From positions 8,409-51,019 of the forward strand of contig NZ_QAIH01000094.1 of the NCBI RefSeq assembly GCF_003060895.1: DNA of 42,611 bases, read 5' to 3'. How positions within the stretch are numbered: the first letter of the stretch is position 1; each line of letters starts with the position of its first letter. The translations under genes were made by a program, and so were the position numbers. Origin of the DNA: Acidovorax sp. HMWF029 (GTDB lineage Bacteria > Pseudomonadota > Gammaproteobacteria > Burkholderiales > Burkholderiaceae_C). Below are positions 9,541-18,267 of this stretch, one piece after another. Under the pieces are notes generated by a model, which saw only the letters and a program-made list of their open reading frames with translations, had not been told where the DNA came from and did not search any database.

Positions 9541-9888
9541 ATGCTCACCGAGATACCGATCGAACTGGAAACCTTGCGTCGTTCCGCAGACAGCGCTTGT
9601 CGCCTCATGAAGGTGCTCTCCAACCCCGACCGACTGCTGCTGCTGTGCCAGCTCAGCCAGGGTGAGAAGAGGGTGGGGGAGTTGGAGGAGCTGGTTGGTA
9701 TTTCCCAGCCCACCTTGTCTCAACAACTGGGTGTGCTGCGAGAAGAAGGCTTGGTAAACACCCGTCGGGAGGGCAAGAACATCTACTACCAGATCGCCAG
9801 CCCACAGGCGCTGGCGGTCATGAATGTGTTGTTTGAACAGTTCTGTGGGCCTGCACAAGGCGCCGCTAAGGAGGATCAAGTATGTTGA
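9541..9888 (+). CDS. bigR: BigR/SqrR-type ArsR-family persulfide-responsive repressor
   Basis: 115 residues, a winged helix-turn-helix with recognition helix region ISQPTLSQQLGVL and wing TRREGKNIYY. Cys36 (LLLLCQLS) and Cys102 (EQFCGP) are 66 residues apart, the same spacing as the two redox cysteines of SqrR (41 and 107), which form a tetrasulfide bridge in the presence of persulfide and release DNA. Cys20 and Cys115 are extra. AGGAG at 9527-9531 precedes the ATG. The gene autoregulates through the palindrome upstream, by inference. Its stop overlaps the next gene's start by 7 bases. Confidence 0.93.
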   Translation: MLTEIPIELETLRRSADSACRLMKVLSNPDRLLLLCQLSQGEKRVGELEELVGISQPTLSQQLGVLREEGLVNTRREGKNIYYQIASPQALAVMNVLFEQFCGPAQGAAKEDQVC

Positions 9889-10313
9889 TCGATTGGACCC
9901 ATTTCGCTCCATGGAGCGCTTTGGCCGGGGGCGTTTTGCTCGGCCTGGCGTCAGCGCTGTTTGTGCTGCTCAATGGCCGAATTCTTGGCATCAGCGGTAT
10001 CGTGGGCGGCTTGCTGCGGCCCCGAACAGGGGACTCGGGCTGGCGCCTGGCCTTTGTGCTGGGCATGCTGTTCGCCCCCGGCGTGTACTGGCTGTTTGCT
10101 GGTGCTACAGCACCGCGCATTGATGCCAGTTGGGGCGCAGTGGTTGCTGCAGGCCTGCTGGTGGGCGTGGGCACACGCTATGGATCAGGTTGCACCAGCG
10201 GTCACGGCGTATGTGGACTCTCTCGCTTGTCTCCCCGCTCCCTCGTTGCCACCCTGGCCTTCATGGGCGCGGGTTTCTTCACGGTATTTCTTGTCCGGCA
10301 TGTGCTGGGCTGA
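9882..10313 (+). CDS. YeeE/YedE-family sulfur transporter, first half
   Basis: 143 residues, about four membrane helices. The conserved motif of this family is present as GSGCTSGHGVCG, with the two cysteines that line the path in the thiosulfate transporter TsuA. Together with the next gene it makes one full YeeE/YedE-like transporter, the split arrangement typical of bigR/pmpAB loci. It overlaps the repressor gene and is preceded by AAGGAGGA, so translation is coupled. Substrate is probably thiosulfate or a related sulfane-sulfur ion (inference). Confidence 0.92.
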   Translation: MLIDWTHFAPWSALAGGVLLGLASALFVLLNGRILGISGIVGGLLRPRTGDSGWRLAFVLGMLFAPGVYWLFAGATAPRIDASWGAVVAAGLLVGVGTRYGSGCTSGHGVCGLSRLSPRSLVATLAFMGAGFFTVFLVRHVLG

Positions 10314-10339
10314 TTTCTCAATACCCCTGGAGCATGGAT

Positions 10340-10804
10340 ATGAAAAAAACCTTGGTTAAAAGCCGACTCTCTGAGTTTGTGGTGGGCCTGGTGTTTGGCT
10401 TGGGCCTCATCGTGTCGGGCATGACCGACCCCGGCAAGGTGTTGGGCTTTCTGGATCTCGCAGGCCTGTGGGACCCTTCGCTGGCTTTTGTGATGGGTGG
10501 TGCCATTGCAGTCGGCCTGTTCGCGTTTGCTCTGGCCAAGAAGCGCACGACCAGCTTTTTGGGGGGCGCCATGCAACTTCCCACCTCCCGCGATATTGAT
10601 CGCCGCCTGGTGGTAGGCAGCTTGGTGTTTGGTGTCGGCTGGGGCCTCGCGGGCTTCTGCCCCGGTCCAGCCATTGTTTCGGCTGGGGCTGGGCAGCCCA
10701 AGGCCATCGTGTTTGTACTGGCCATGCTGGTGGGCATGTGGCTGTTTGAAGTGGCTGAAGGCCGCTTGCGTAGCACTGCCATCAACCAAGCCGGGACACA
10801 TTGA
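10340..10804 (+). CDS. YeeE/YedE-family sulfur transporter, second half
   Basis: 154 residues with about four membrane helices and the family motif GWGLAGFCPGPAIVS, whose Cys corresponds to the third conserved cysteine of YeeE proteins. The ATG at 10340 has GGAG (10329-10332) seven bases away; the ATG at 10334 is too close to it. It follows its partner by 26 bases and is followed after one base by the DUF442 gene, so the operon is tight. The pair probably work as a heteromer in the inner membrane. Confidence 0.9.
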   Translation: MKKTLVKSRLSEFVVGLVFGLGLIVSGMTDPGKVLGFLDLAGLWDPSLAFVMGGAIAVGLFAFALAKKRTTSFLGGAMQLPTSRDIDRRLVVGSLVFGVGWGLAGFCPGPAIVSAGAGQPKAIVFVLAMLVGMWLFEVAEGRLRSTAINQAGTH

Positions 10805-10805
10805 C

Positions 10806-11150
10806 ATGGCCATGCAGATCATCGCTTTGACACCGGACTTTGCTGTGTCGCCCCAATTGCTGGCTGACGACTTCGCATTCGCGTCTACCCAGGGATTCAA
10901 AACGCTTATCAACAACCGACCGGACGGGGAGGGGGGAGACGCCCAGCCCATCAGCCGGGCGTTGGAAGAGGCCGCTCATGCCGCCGGTTTGCACTACGTG
11001 TATCTGCCAGTGGTGAGCGGTGCGATCACCACGGAGCAGGTGCAGGCTTTGCAAAAAGTTTTGGCCTTCGCACCAAGGCCCATGCTGGCCTTTTGCCGAT
11101 CGGGCGCGCGGTCCGCCCAGCTGTTTGGCTTGACCCAGCAATTGGGCTAA
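10806..11150 (+). CDS. TIGR01244/DUF442 family phosphatase-like sulfurtransferase
   Basis: 114 residues of the DUF442 fold (dual-specificity-phosphatase-like), the same domain that is fused to the MBL domain in some Blh proteins. The active-site loop is CRSGAR (Cys97 to Arg102), a C-x4-R loop closer to rhodanese than to classical phosphatases. Family start INNRPDGE is also present. A persulfide-transfer role with the divergent MBL dioxygenase fits the context (inference). It starts one base after the transporter's stop; a second ATG at 10812 is possible. Confidence 0.9.
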   Translation: MAMQIIALTPDFAVSPQLLADDFAFASTQGFKTLINNRPDGEGGDAQPISRALEEAAHAAGLHYVYLPVVSGAITTEQVQALQKVLAFAPRPMLAFCRSGARSAQLFGLTQQLG

Positions 11151-11187
11151 GCGCCTGAACACCTCGGAAGAAACCGAAGGCCATCGC

Positions 11188-12933
11188 ATGCAATCCTTAC
11201 CCAACTGGATGCGAAACTATCAGCGGTCCTGGCTCTCGGGTGATTTGGTGGCGGGTGTCATCGTCACGGTGATGCTCATCCCACAAAGCCTGGCCTACGC
11301 GTTGTTGGCGGGGCTTCCCCCCGAGGTTGGTCTATACGCCAGCATCCTTCCCATCCTGGCCTATGCGCTGCTGGGCTCGAGCATGACACTGGCGGTGGGT
11401 CCCGTGGCGGTGGCTTCGCTCATGACGGCCAGCGCGTTGCAGCCGCTTGCGGCGGTGGGTTCGGCGGAGTATGTGGGGCTGGCTGCGCTCCTGTCTCTTT
11501 TGTCAGGCGGGATGTTGCTGCTTTTTGGCCTGCTGAGGCTGGGGTTTCTTGCGCACTTCCTGAGCCATCCAGTCATCAGTGGTTTTATCTCCGGCTCGGC
11601 GGTCTTGATTGCGGTGGGCCAGTTCAAGCACCTGATGGGTGTCAACGCAGGGGGCGGCAATGTGCTGGACATGTTGCTGCACTTGGAGCGCGCGGCGACT
11701 CATACCAACAGCGCGACTTTGGGCATTGGTGTCGGAAGCGTGTTGTTTTTGCTGCTGGCGCGCAAGTTTTTGGCGCCTTGGCTGGTGCGTGCCGGGGTCG
11801 ATGGCAAGTTGGCAGATCTGGCTTCCAAGCTCGCCCCCATGCTGGCAGTGCTAGTCACCACGGCGCTGGTGGCAGTGCTACGCTGGGACGAATACGCAGG
11901 CGTCAGCATTGTGGGGGCAGTGCCGCAAGGGTTGCCCATGCTGGCTTTTCCTCCGATTGCAGCGTCGGCCATTGGGCAGCTGTGGCTGCCTGCGCTGCTC
12001 ATCTCTCTGGTGGGGTTTATTGAAAGTGTGTCGGTGGCGCAATCGCTGGCGCTCAAGCGCCAGCAGCGCATACAGCCTAACCGCGAGTTGCTGGGCCTGG
12101 GCGCTGCCAATGTCGCCAGCGCCTTGTCGGGTGGTTTCCCCGTCACCGGCGGTTTTGCGCGCTCGGTGGTCAACTTCTCGGCCGGGGCCAACACACCCCT
12201 GGCGGGCGTGGTGTCTGCCGTGCTCATGGCAGTGGTCATTGCAGCGCTCACCGGCCTGTTTTACTACCTACCCCATGCAGTCCTCGCGGCCACCATCATT
12301 GTGGCGGTGGTGTCGCTGATCGATGTTCAGACCCTGCGCGACGCCTGGCACTATGACAAGGCCGATGCATGGTCACTGCTGGCCACTGCGGGCGGTGTGA
12401 TCGTCTGGGGTGTGGAAGTGGGCATCCTGATGGGGGTAGGCCTGTCGCTGGGTACCTTGGTATGGCGAAGCAGCCACCCGCACATCGCCGTGGTGGGGCG
12501 TGTGCCCGGCACCGAGCATTTCCGCAACATCGCGCGCCACCCTGTGGCTACCGAGCCTGACCTGATTGCGGTGCGTGTGGATGAAAGCCTGTACTTTGCG
12601 AACTCGGAGGTTCTGCAGGACACCGTAGAAAGCCTGGTCGCCGCCCAGCCCCGCACCCGCCACGTACTCCTGGTGTGCTCCGCCATCAACCAGATCGATG
12701 CCACTGCGCTGGGGGTACTCACAGATCTGGAGAGCAGTCTCGCGCGGCGCGGCATTGAACTATTGCTTTCGGAGGTCAAAGGCCCCGTGCTGGACCGCCT
12801 GCAGAAAACAAGCCTGGGCCAAAACTTGCGGGGACGGGTGTTCTTGAGCACACACCAAGCCTTTGAGTCCGTGCGCCAAAACACTCCCGCCCCGATGATT
12901 GGCAGCGAAAAGCAGGTAGCCCCGTTGATTTAA
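11188..12933 (+). CDS. SulP-family anion (sulfate) permease with STAS domain
   Basis: 581 residues. The N-terminal part (~residues 1-420) is the SulP membrane domain, starting with LSGDLVAGVIVTVMLIPQSLAYA (cited in part: the conserved PQSLAYALLAGLPP) and containing the GGFPVTGGFARS motif. The C-terminal ~130 residues are a cytoplasmic STAS domain (LYFANSEVLQD ... LVCSAINQIDATAL). It is the last gene of the persulfide operon, 37 bases after the DUF442 gene. Exporting the sulfite/sulfate made from persulfide, or taking up sulfate, would both fit; the sequence cannot decide. Confidence 0.93.
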   Translation: MQSLPNWMRNYQRSWLSGDLVAGVIVTVMLIPQSLAYALLAGLPPEVGLYASILPILAYALLGSSMTLAVGPVAVASLMTASALQPLAAVGSAEYVGLAALLSLLSGGMLLLFGLLRLGFLAHFLSHPVISGFISGSAVLIAVGQFKHLMGVNAGGGNVLDMLLHLERAATHTNSATLGIGVGSVLFLLLARKFLAPWLVRAGVDGKLADLASKLAPMLAVLVTTALVAVLRWDEYAGVSIVGAVPQGLPMLAFPPIAASAIGQLWLPALLISLVGFIESVSVAQSLALKRQQRIQPNRELLGLGAANVASALSGGFPVTGGFARSVVNFSAGANTPLAGVVSAVLMAVVIAALTGLFYYLPHAVLAATIIVAVVSLIDVQTLRDAWHYDKADAWSLLATAGGVIVWGVEVGILMGVGLSLGTLVWRSSHPHIAVVGRVPGTEHFRNIARHPVATEPDLIAVRVDESLYFANSEVLQDTVESLVAAQPRTRHVLLVCSAINQIDATALGVLTDLESSLARRGIELLLSEVKGPVLDRLQKTSLGQNLRGRVFLSTHQAFESVRQNTPAPMIGSEKQVAPLI

Positions 12934-12965
12934 TCAGGGCTGCCTGTAGTACGCGCATGCTGCCT

Positions 12966-13568
12966 TCAGCGCTTGCCAGCGTGGTAGCGCAGGGTGTCCA
13001 GCGCTAGGGCAAAGCCTGGCTCGGCAGTCTTGGCGTCTTCATCCGCCACCTGCGTCATGATGATTGCTGTGGTCCCATCTAGAGCGGCCTTGAAGAAGCG
13101 CGCTTCATGCGGCAGATTCTGGCCCAGCATGCTGACCACAAAGCGCTGCGAAACCCCTTTGTTCTCTTTGCCCGCCACCTGGAGGAAGATGGGTGAGGCC
13201 GTCACCGGGCCCATTCTGGCCTGCTGCGCGGTGTTGGCGCGGGCGGCGTCCGCGCGGTTGCGCGCAGCAGTAGCAGCAAACTTTTCAATGTCTTGGCTCG
13301 AAAAAAACGGGCTGAACATCAACGTCACGACCGCTTCGTTCGGGCCCTCCAGATCAATGCTGCGCATACGGGTGTCGTCTTGCGCAACCACGTCTTCCGT
13401 CACTTTCCAGCCCACCGGGTGTTCAAAACTCACGCCGTCCTTGCTGTAACCCTGTGGTTGTGCTGCGTGGACAGGAGCCGAGCCCATACCCAGCAATAGC
13501 GCCAGGACGGTCTGAAAAAAAACCAGGTGGAAAGCCCCAGATCGGCGGAGCAGGTGAAAGGGATGCAT
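12966..13568 (-). CDS. Secreted protein of unknown function
   Basis: 200 residues from the ATG at 13568, beginning with a signal peptide (LVFFQTVLALLLGMGSAPVHA, here abbreviated as the LALLLGMG core followed by PVHAA). The mature part, with VSFEHPVGWKVTEDV near its start and beta-strand-rich segments, resembles the PsbP-like/DUF1795 type of small periplasmic fold, but this is only a structural impression. No catalytic motif is visible. Longer starts (ATG 13604, GTG 13691) exist; none has a good ribosome site. It converges with the SulP gene and does not look functionally tied to it. Confidence 0.7.
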   Translation of the reverse strand: MHPFHLLRRSGAFHLVFFQTVLALLLGMGSAPVHAAQPQGYSKDGVSFEHPVGWKVTEDVVAQDDTRMRSIDLEGPNEAVVTLMFSPFFSSQDIEKFAATAARNRADAARANTAQQARMGPVTASPIFLQVAGKENKGVSQRFVVSMLGQNLPHEARFFKAALDGTTAIIMTQVADEDAKTAEPGFALALDTLRYHAGKR

Positions 13569-13904
13569 GGGCGAGAGTGTGGGGGGAGTTGGAAATTTTC
13601 GCATGGGCACCAAAGACGGATGCTGGCGCATAGCTGTCCGACATGAGTTTCCCTGTCCATCCACAAAGGAGCAACTAATAAAAACAATCACTTAGCTGCT
13701 GCCGTTACTTACGGAAGAGGGTGAATTCTGTCGCGATCAGCGACATAAGAGTCCTATCGGAATGACACGCGTCACGATTGTCCTTGCGGATCCGACTCTT
13801 TTCCCATCAAAGGCAGCTCCCACATGTTGCGGTGCATCGGTTTCCGGACGCGGTTTTTGAGTGAAGGCACAATGAATTAAACCTAATTTGAGGGATCAAC
13901 CCAC

Positions 13905-16900
13905 ATGCCCCATCAGCTTCGCCGCATCATCGCGATCAACATCAGGAACCCCAGCGACAGCAATCCTTCGGGGCGGATCTCCGAGCTGGATCCACGCGGC
14001 GGTGTTTTGGCGGTGGGTGACAACGGGGTGGGCAAGACCACTTTTCTGCGCCTGATCCCTCTCTTCTACGGCGCAACCCCCTCCCAGGTCCTGAAGGGTT
14101 CCGGGAAGGCGTCCATGATCCGGCACACGCTACCCGACCCCAGCAGCGCGGTGGCCTATGAGTACGAGCGCGAGAGCGACTCCCATCTGCGCACGGTGGT
14201 GATGTACGCCAAGGACGGCGAGGACATCCCGGACTTTCGGATCGTCTCAGCCGGGTTTGATGAAACCTTCTTCTACGACGAGAACAACACGTTTGTGACG
14301 CGCTCGGAGTTCGCCCAACGGCTCCACGCGCGCAACATCAATGTCTCGCCCGTCCTGCAGCTCAACGAGTACCGCAGCGTCATCCTGAATGAGCGCATGA
14401 GCAGCAAGAACGCCAAGCAGATGATGCTGTTGGCCCGCGATCACTCTCTGGGGCCACGGCCCCTGCGCAATCTCAACCAGATTGCAGCCGCCATGGCCAA
14501 CGAGAAGATCAGCTTTCGGGACCTGCAGAACATCGTGCTGGAACGCGTGGCAGAGGACCAGGCCACGGAATCGAAGCGCCAGAACGTGCGCGAACTCAAG
14601 CAGCGCCGGGAGGATGTGACCACCTGGTTGGACAGTCGCACCCACATGGCCGATATCTTGAAGCGCAAACCCGACGCTGACCGGATGAAGGAACGCATCG
14701 GCCGCATCAAAGGGGTCCACATGGAGCTGTGCTCGCTCCATGTGGCCGTCAAGGCAGCACTGGCCCAGGCGGCAACGGACCACGAACGGTTGAGCAGTGA
14801 GCGCAAGGCCCAGGCAGAGGCCTTCGATCAGGCGCTTGGTGCTTTGGGCAACGAAATCACGGAGGCAGAGCAGAAAAAGACCGAAGCCCATGGCGATTGG
14901 CAGCGCCTCAATGAAGCCTTTCTGGCCGTGAACAGTCGCCAGAATCACTTCGACCGGATCGATGCGAAGACCCTTGAGGCCAATGAATCCAGGGAGGCCG
15001 CACTTCGGCAGCAGGCGCGGGACAAGGAGAAAGAGCATGAGCGCCTCACCTCTGCATCGGGTTCTCTTCAGACCGAATACGAGAGGCGCTGTCTCGAAAT
15101 CGAGCAGTCCGCACAGCGTCAGCAAAATGAGATCGCTGAGCGCAAAGCTACAGCACAAAGCGCGGGGGTCAAAAAGCGTTTGGCCCTCGGTGAAGCCAAG
15201 GACGCGGACTTGCAGGCGCTGGAGGAGCCCCCCAGGCTCGCCGAGATCGCCAAGGAGCGCACCCGCCTGGCCACCCGCGAAGGCGAGATCAACCAACAGA
15301 TCAAAAACCCCGCTGCCACGGATGAGACCCTTGCTGCACAAGAGGAGGCTGAGGCCATTCTCGAACAGCGCCGCAAGGATTTCGACGCAGCCAGGGAAAC
15401 CGCCTTGGCACGCGATAAAGATGAGGCCCAGGCTCGCGGTGAGCTTGAAGCGGCTGTCAAGGCCGTGGAGGGTCTTGAGGCCAGTCAGAAAGCGCTGCTG
15501 GACCACATTGATGCCCTGACCGCCCAGGTCACCCCGGAACCCGGTTCCTTGCTCGCCTTCATCCGTGCAAGCGACGACCCTGTATGGCCCCATGCCAGCA
15601 AGCTGATCGCGGAGGCAGTGATCCACCGAACCGACCTCTCACCAGTGATGCTGGACATCCCAGCCGCACAGAGAGGCGAGGAGGGGGCCGTGGTGTTGGG
15701 CAATGCCACGGTGAGCACTCAGGAGCTACCCCTTCCTGAGTGGTTCTCGATGGATTCGGTGCGCCACCAGCTTGAAACGGCAAAAGGCCAGCTCGCAAAC
15801 ATCAACGCGTCGGTGGATAGAGCGGCAGACCATGCAGAAACAGCCCGACTGAAGCTGAAGCAGGCCGGTACCGACCATGACAAGGCGAAGGCGCACTTTG
15901 GTTTGGCGAAGTCCGCCTTTGATGCTGCGGTCACAGACAAACGACGCCTCGACAGCCTTGTGAAGACCGAGCGCAGCGCTGCAGAGACCAAGGCTCGGAA
16001 GGACCTTGATGGCTTGAGGACGACTCTGAACGTGCTTGACAATGAAGAACGAGCCATCCGCGAAGGCGTCAAGAATAAGCGTGAAGCGATCAACGCCGGG
16101 TACAAGCGCAAGGCTGAGGTCCTGGAGGCCGAGTCGAACAGCGAGATCAACAAGCTGGATGCCGAGTCACAAGGAGTTGAAGCGACCCTGCAGACCAATC
16201 TGACCAACGCACGACAAGACTACGAGCGCAAGCTTGCTGGCATGGGGCTCGATACCGTGCGCATCAATGCCGTGGAGGAAGAACTGAAAGGGCTGCGGGA
16301 CCAGCTTGATGCGATTGCCAACAACCGGCATGAGGTGGTCGCTTGGAAGAAATTCTGCAAGGACGAGCTACCTCACTTTGAAACGACCCGGCGCAAGGTG
16401 GGAGAACTGCACACCGCTTATCTCAAGGCGTCACAGAACCTTGGAAGTCTGGAAACCCGCCGAAATGATCTGACCAAGGAGGCCAAGGAGGTGCTTGATG
16501 CCCTCGACGGGCGGATTTCAACCGCCGCCAATGACGCACAGCGCCTTCAGGAACTGCGCGACCAGAAACTCAAGGACTTCCTCGACTTTGTGCCCAGCAG
16601 CGCCTACATCGGGCGCTCCATGCTGGAACTCGACCAGGAGGTGACCCGCAAACTCCGCACGCTGGTGGATGAGGCGGCGGTCCTTCGCAACGAGGTCCTG
16701 TCCCTGCGCAATGAGTTCGAGAAGAAGGAGGGCGGGCCCAATGACTGGCTCAAGCTCAAGCGCAAGGAGCTACCTGACCGGCAGACCCGCTTGGAGCATG
16801 AGTACCTGTGGCTCGAAGCGGAGCAGCTGTGCGACTGGTTTGAACGCACTGAGTGCGGGAGCTACATTGAGCAGCTCACCCACCAGATGAACGGCTTCTT

Positions 16901-17609
16901 CGAAAACGCCAGTGTGTTCGTGAGCCGTCTGGACACCTTCGACCGCCTGGTGGCGACTTTCAACACCGAGCTGGGCAGGGCGCTGTCCACGGCCGAGCAC
17001 TTCGAGCGCTTCAAGAACCTGAGCGTGCGCGTCACATCGAGCGTGGGCCAGCAGGCGTTCCTCTCGGTGCTGCGCAAGATGCGGGACAAGAGCCCCACGA
17101 TTTCACTCACTGGGCGCGCGTACTCCCGTGTCGGCATGGAGCTGCCCTCGGATGAGGATACCGCCTTGGTGCGTGAGTACAAGGAGATCCTGCGCTCCGA
17201 TGGTGGGGTGCAGGTGGACCTGAATGAGCAGGTGCGCCTCGAATTCAGCCTCTATGAGAACGGCAAGCGCTCCGTCATCAGCAATGAGGAGGAGTTCCGG
17301 GCGGTGTCTTCCAACGGCAATTCCGCTCTCATCACGGCCATGTTCCTCATGGGCTTCGTGCAGATGATCCGGGGCTCTTCGCCGGTTCGGCTGGTGTGGG
17401 TGACCGACGAACTGGGCCGGTTTGACGCCAAGAACGTCGGCGCGTTCCTCAAGACCCTGGCCCTGAACAACATCGACGTGATCAGCGCCAGCCCCAGTGT
17501 CGATCCGGCGCTCGCGCGCCACTTCCCGCGCCTGAGCCTGTTCGAGAACACCGGGGCGATCTTCACCAACGAGACCCACGAACTGGAGGCCGAGCATGAA
17601 CTCGCTTAA
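13905..17609 (+). CDS. jetC: Wadjet/MksB-type SMC ATPase (JetC)
   Basis: 1234 residues, the size of a MukB/MksB/JetC condensin ATPase. Walker A is GDNGVGKTT (residues 38-46), followed by two long charged coiled-coil blocks (~residues 270-520 and ~640-1000) around a hinge-like segment, and a C-terminal head with SSNGNSALI (signature region) and the Walker B VWVTDELGRFD near residue 1170. In Wadjet, JetABC senses circular plasmid DNA by loop extrusion and JetD cuts it. GAGGGA lies a short distance before the ATG. It is the first gene of a four-gene overlapping operon, whereas the canonical order is A-B-C-D. It could also be called MksB of an MksBEFG system. Confidence 0.88.
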   Translation: MPHQLRRIIAINIRNPSDSNPSGRISELDPRGGVLAVGDNGVGKTTFLRLIPLFYGATPSQVLKGSGKASMIRHTLPDPSSAVAYEYERESDSHLRTVVMYAKDGEDIPDFRIVSAGFDETFFYDENNTFVTRSEFAQRLHARNINVSPVLQLNEYRSVILNERMSSKNAKQMMLLARDHSLGPRPLRNLNQIAAAMANEKISFRDLQNIVLERVAEDQATESKRQNVRELKQRREDVTTWLDSRTHMADILKRKPDADRMKERIGRIKGVHMELCSLHVAVKAALAQAATDHERLSSERKAQAEAFDQALGALGNEITEAEQKKTEAHGDWQRLNEAFLAVNSRQNHFDRIDAKTLEANESREAALRQQARDKEKEHERLTSASGSLQTEYERRCLEIEQSAQRQQNEIAERKATAQSAGVKKRLALGEAKDADLQALEEPPRLAEIAKERTRLATREGEINQQIKNPAATDETLAAQEEAEAILEQRRKDFDAARETALARDKDEAQARGELEAAVKAVEGLEASQKALLDHIDALTAQVTPEPGSLLAFIRASDDPVWPHASKLIAEAVIHRTDLSPVMLDIPAAQRGEEGAVVLGNATVSTQELPLPEWFSMDSVRHQLETAKGQLANINASVDRAADHAETARLKLKQAGTDHDKAKAHFGLAKSAFDAAVTDKRRLDSLVKTERSAAETKARKDLDGLRTTLNVLDNEERAIREGVKNKREAINAGYKRKAEVLEAESNSEINKLDAESQGVEATLQTNLTNARQDYERKLAGMGLDTVRINAVEEELKGLRDQLDAIANNRHEVVAWKKFCKDELPHFETTRRKVGELHTAYLKASQNLGSLETRRNDLTKEAKEVLDALDGRISTAANDAQRLQELRDQKLKDFLDFVPSSAYIGRSMLELDQEVTRKLRTLVDEAAVLRNEVLSLRNEFEKKEGGPNDWLKLKRKELPDRQTRLEHEYLWLEAEQLCDWFERTECGSYIEQLTHQMNGFFENASVFVSRLDTFDRLVATFNTELGRALSTAEHFERFKNLSVRVTSSVGQQAFLSVLRKMRDKSPTISLTGRAYSRVGMELPSDEDTALVREYKEILRSDGGVQVDLNEQVRLEFSLYENGKRSVISNEEEFRAVSSNGNSALITAMFLMGFVQMIRGSSPVRLVWVTDELGRFDAKNVGAFLKTLALNNIDVISASPSVDPALARHFPRLSLFENTGAIFTNETHELEAEHELA

Positions 17610-18267
17610 ATCCGCGCTCAAGCTGCTCGCCAAGGGTGAGTTTGTCTGCAAAGTCCGGTTTGAGAGTGAGTACGAGGCACTGGCGACACAGGAAGGCCAA
17701 CATCAGGCCCAGGAATGGCTATCGGCCGTGGGGTACCGGCTGGCGCGTCTCCACGACGAGGGGGCGTTCTTTATGGCCTACGACGAATCGCCCACCACCG
17801 ACACCCGTGCTCGCATTCGGGAAGAACTCAAAACGGTGCGCCACCGGCTGATGCCCTATGTGGGCTTCTTCAACCTGTTGCGGGAGGCGCAGGGGAGCGA
17901 TCCGCAGCTCCACGCGGGCGACGTGGTGTGGTTGACCGAGATCAGTGAGGCCGTGCGCAACTCCTCCGCGCTGGAGCGGCGTCTGGCCGACATGCGCGAA
18001 CTCGCCGATAACCGGGTGATGGACAGCGGTGCAACGGTGTTCCGCGTCCAGAAGATGTTCAAGATCCTGGAGGACGCGGGCTACCTGCAGCAGACCAACG
18101 AGGTGAGCAAGGGCTACACCTTCACCGGCAAGGTGGACTACCTGCTGCAGCTCATTGCCTTCATCAACGAAAACACCCCCCACATCTCCGATGAGCAGGT
18201 GGTGGACCAGATCGACCCCCAGGCGCGGCTGGAAGAGGCTGAGGCTCCCGAGGCGGGGGCTGCATGA
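17596..18267 (+). CDS. jetB: Wadjet/MksE-like condensin subunit (JetB)
   Basis: 223 residues of winged-helix character, matching the length and position of MukE/MksE/JetB kite subunits. The C-terminal half has VFRVQKMFKILEDAGYL followed by GYTFTGKVDYLLQL (each part typical of a winged helix), and an acidic, alanine-rich tail. Kite subunits bridge the kleisin and the SMC head. It overlaps jetC by 14 bases and jetA by 4 (ATGA), so all subunits are translationally coupled. The identification rests mainly on operon context and size. Confidence 0.8.
   Translation: MNSLKSALKLLAKGEFVCKVRFESEYEALATQEGQHQAQEWLSAVGYRLARLHDEGAFFMAYDESPTTDTRARIREELKTVRHRLMPYVGFFNLLREAQGSDPQLHAGDVVWLTEISEAVRNSSALERRLADMRELADNRVMDSGATVFRVQKMFKILEDAGYLQQTNEVSKGYTFTGKVDYLLQLIAFINENTPHISDEQVVDQIDPQARLEEAEAPEAGAA

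Noticed and set aside
14247-15626. 459-codon minus-strand frame inside jetC
   Set aside because: jetC has clear Walker motifs and coiled coils; the antisense frame is Leu/Cys-rich shadow sequence.
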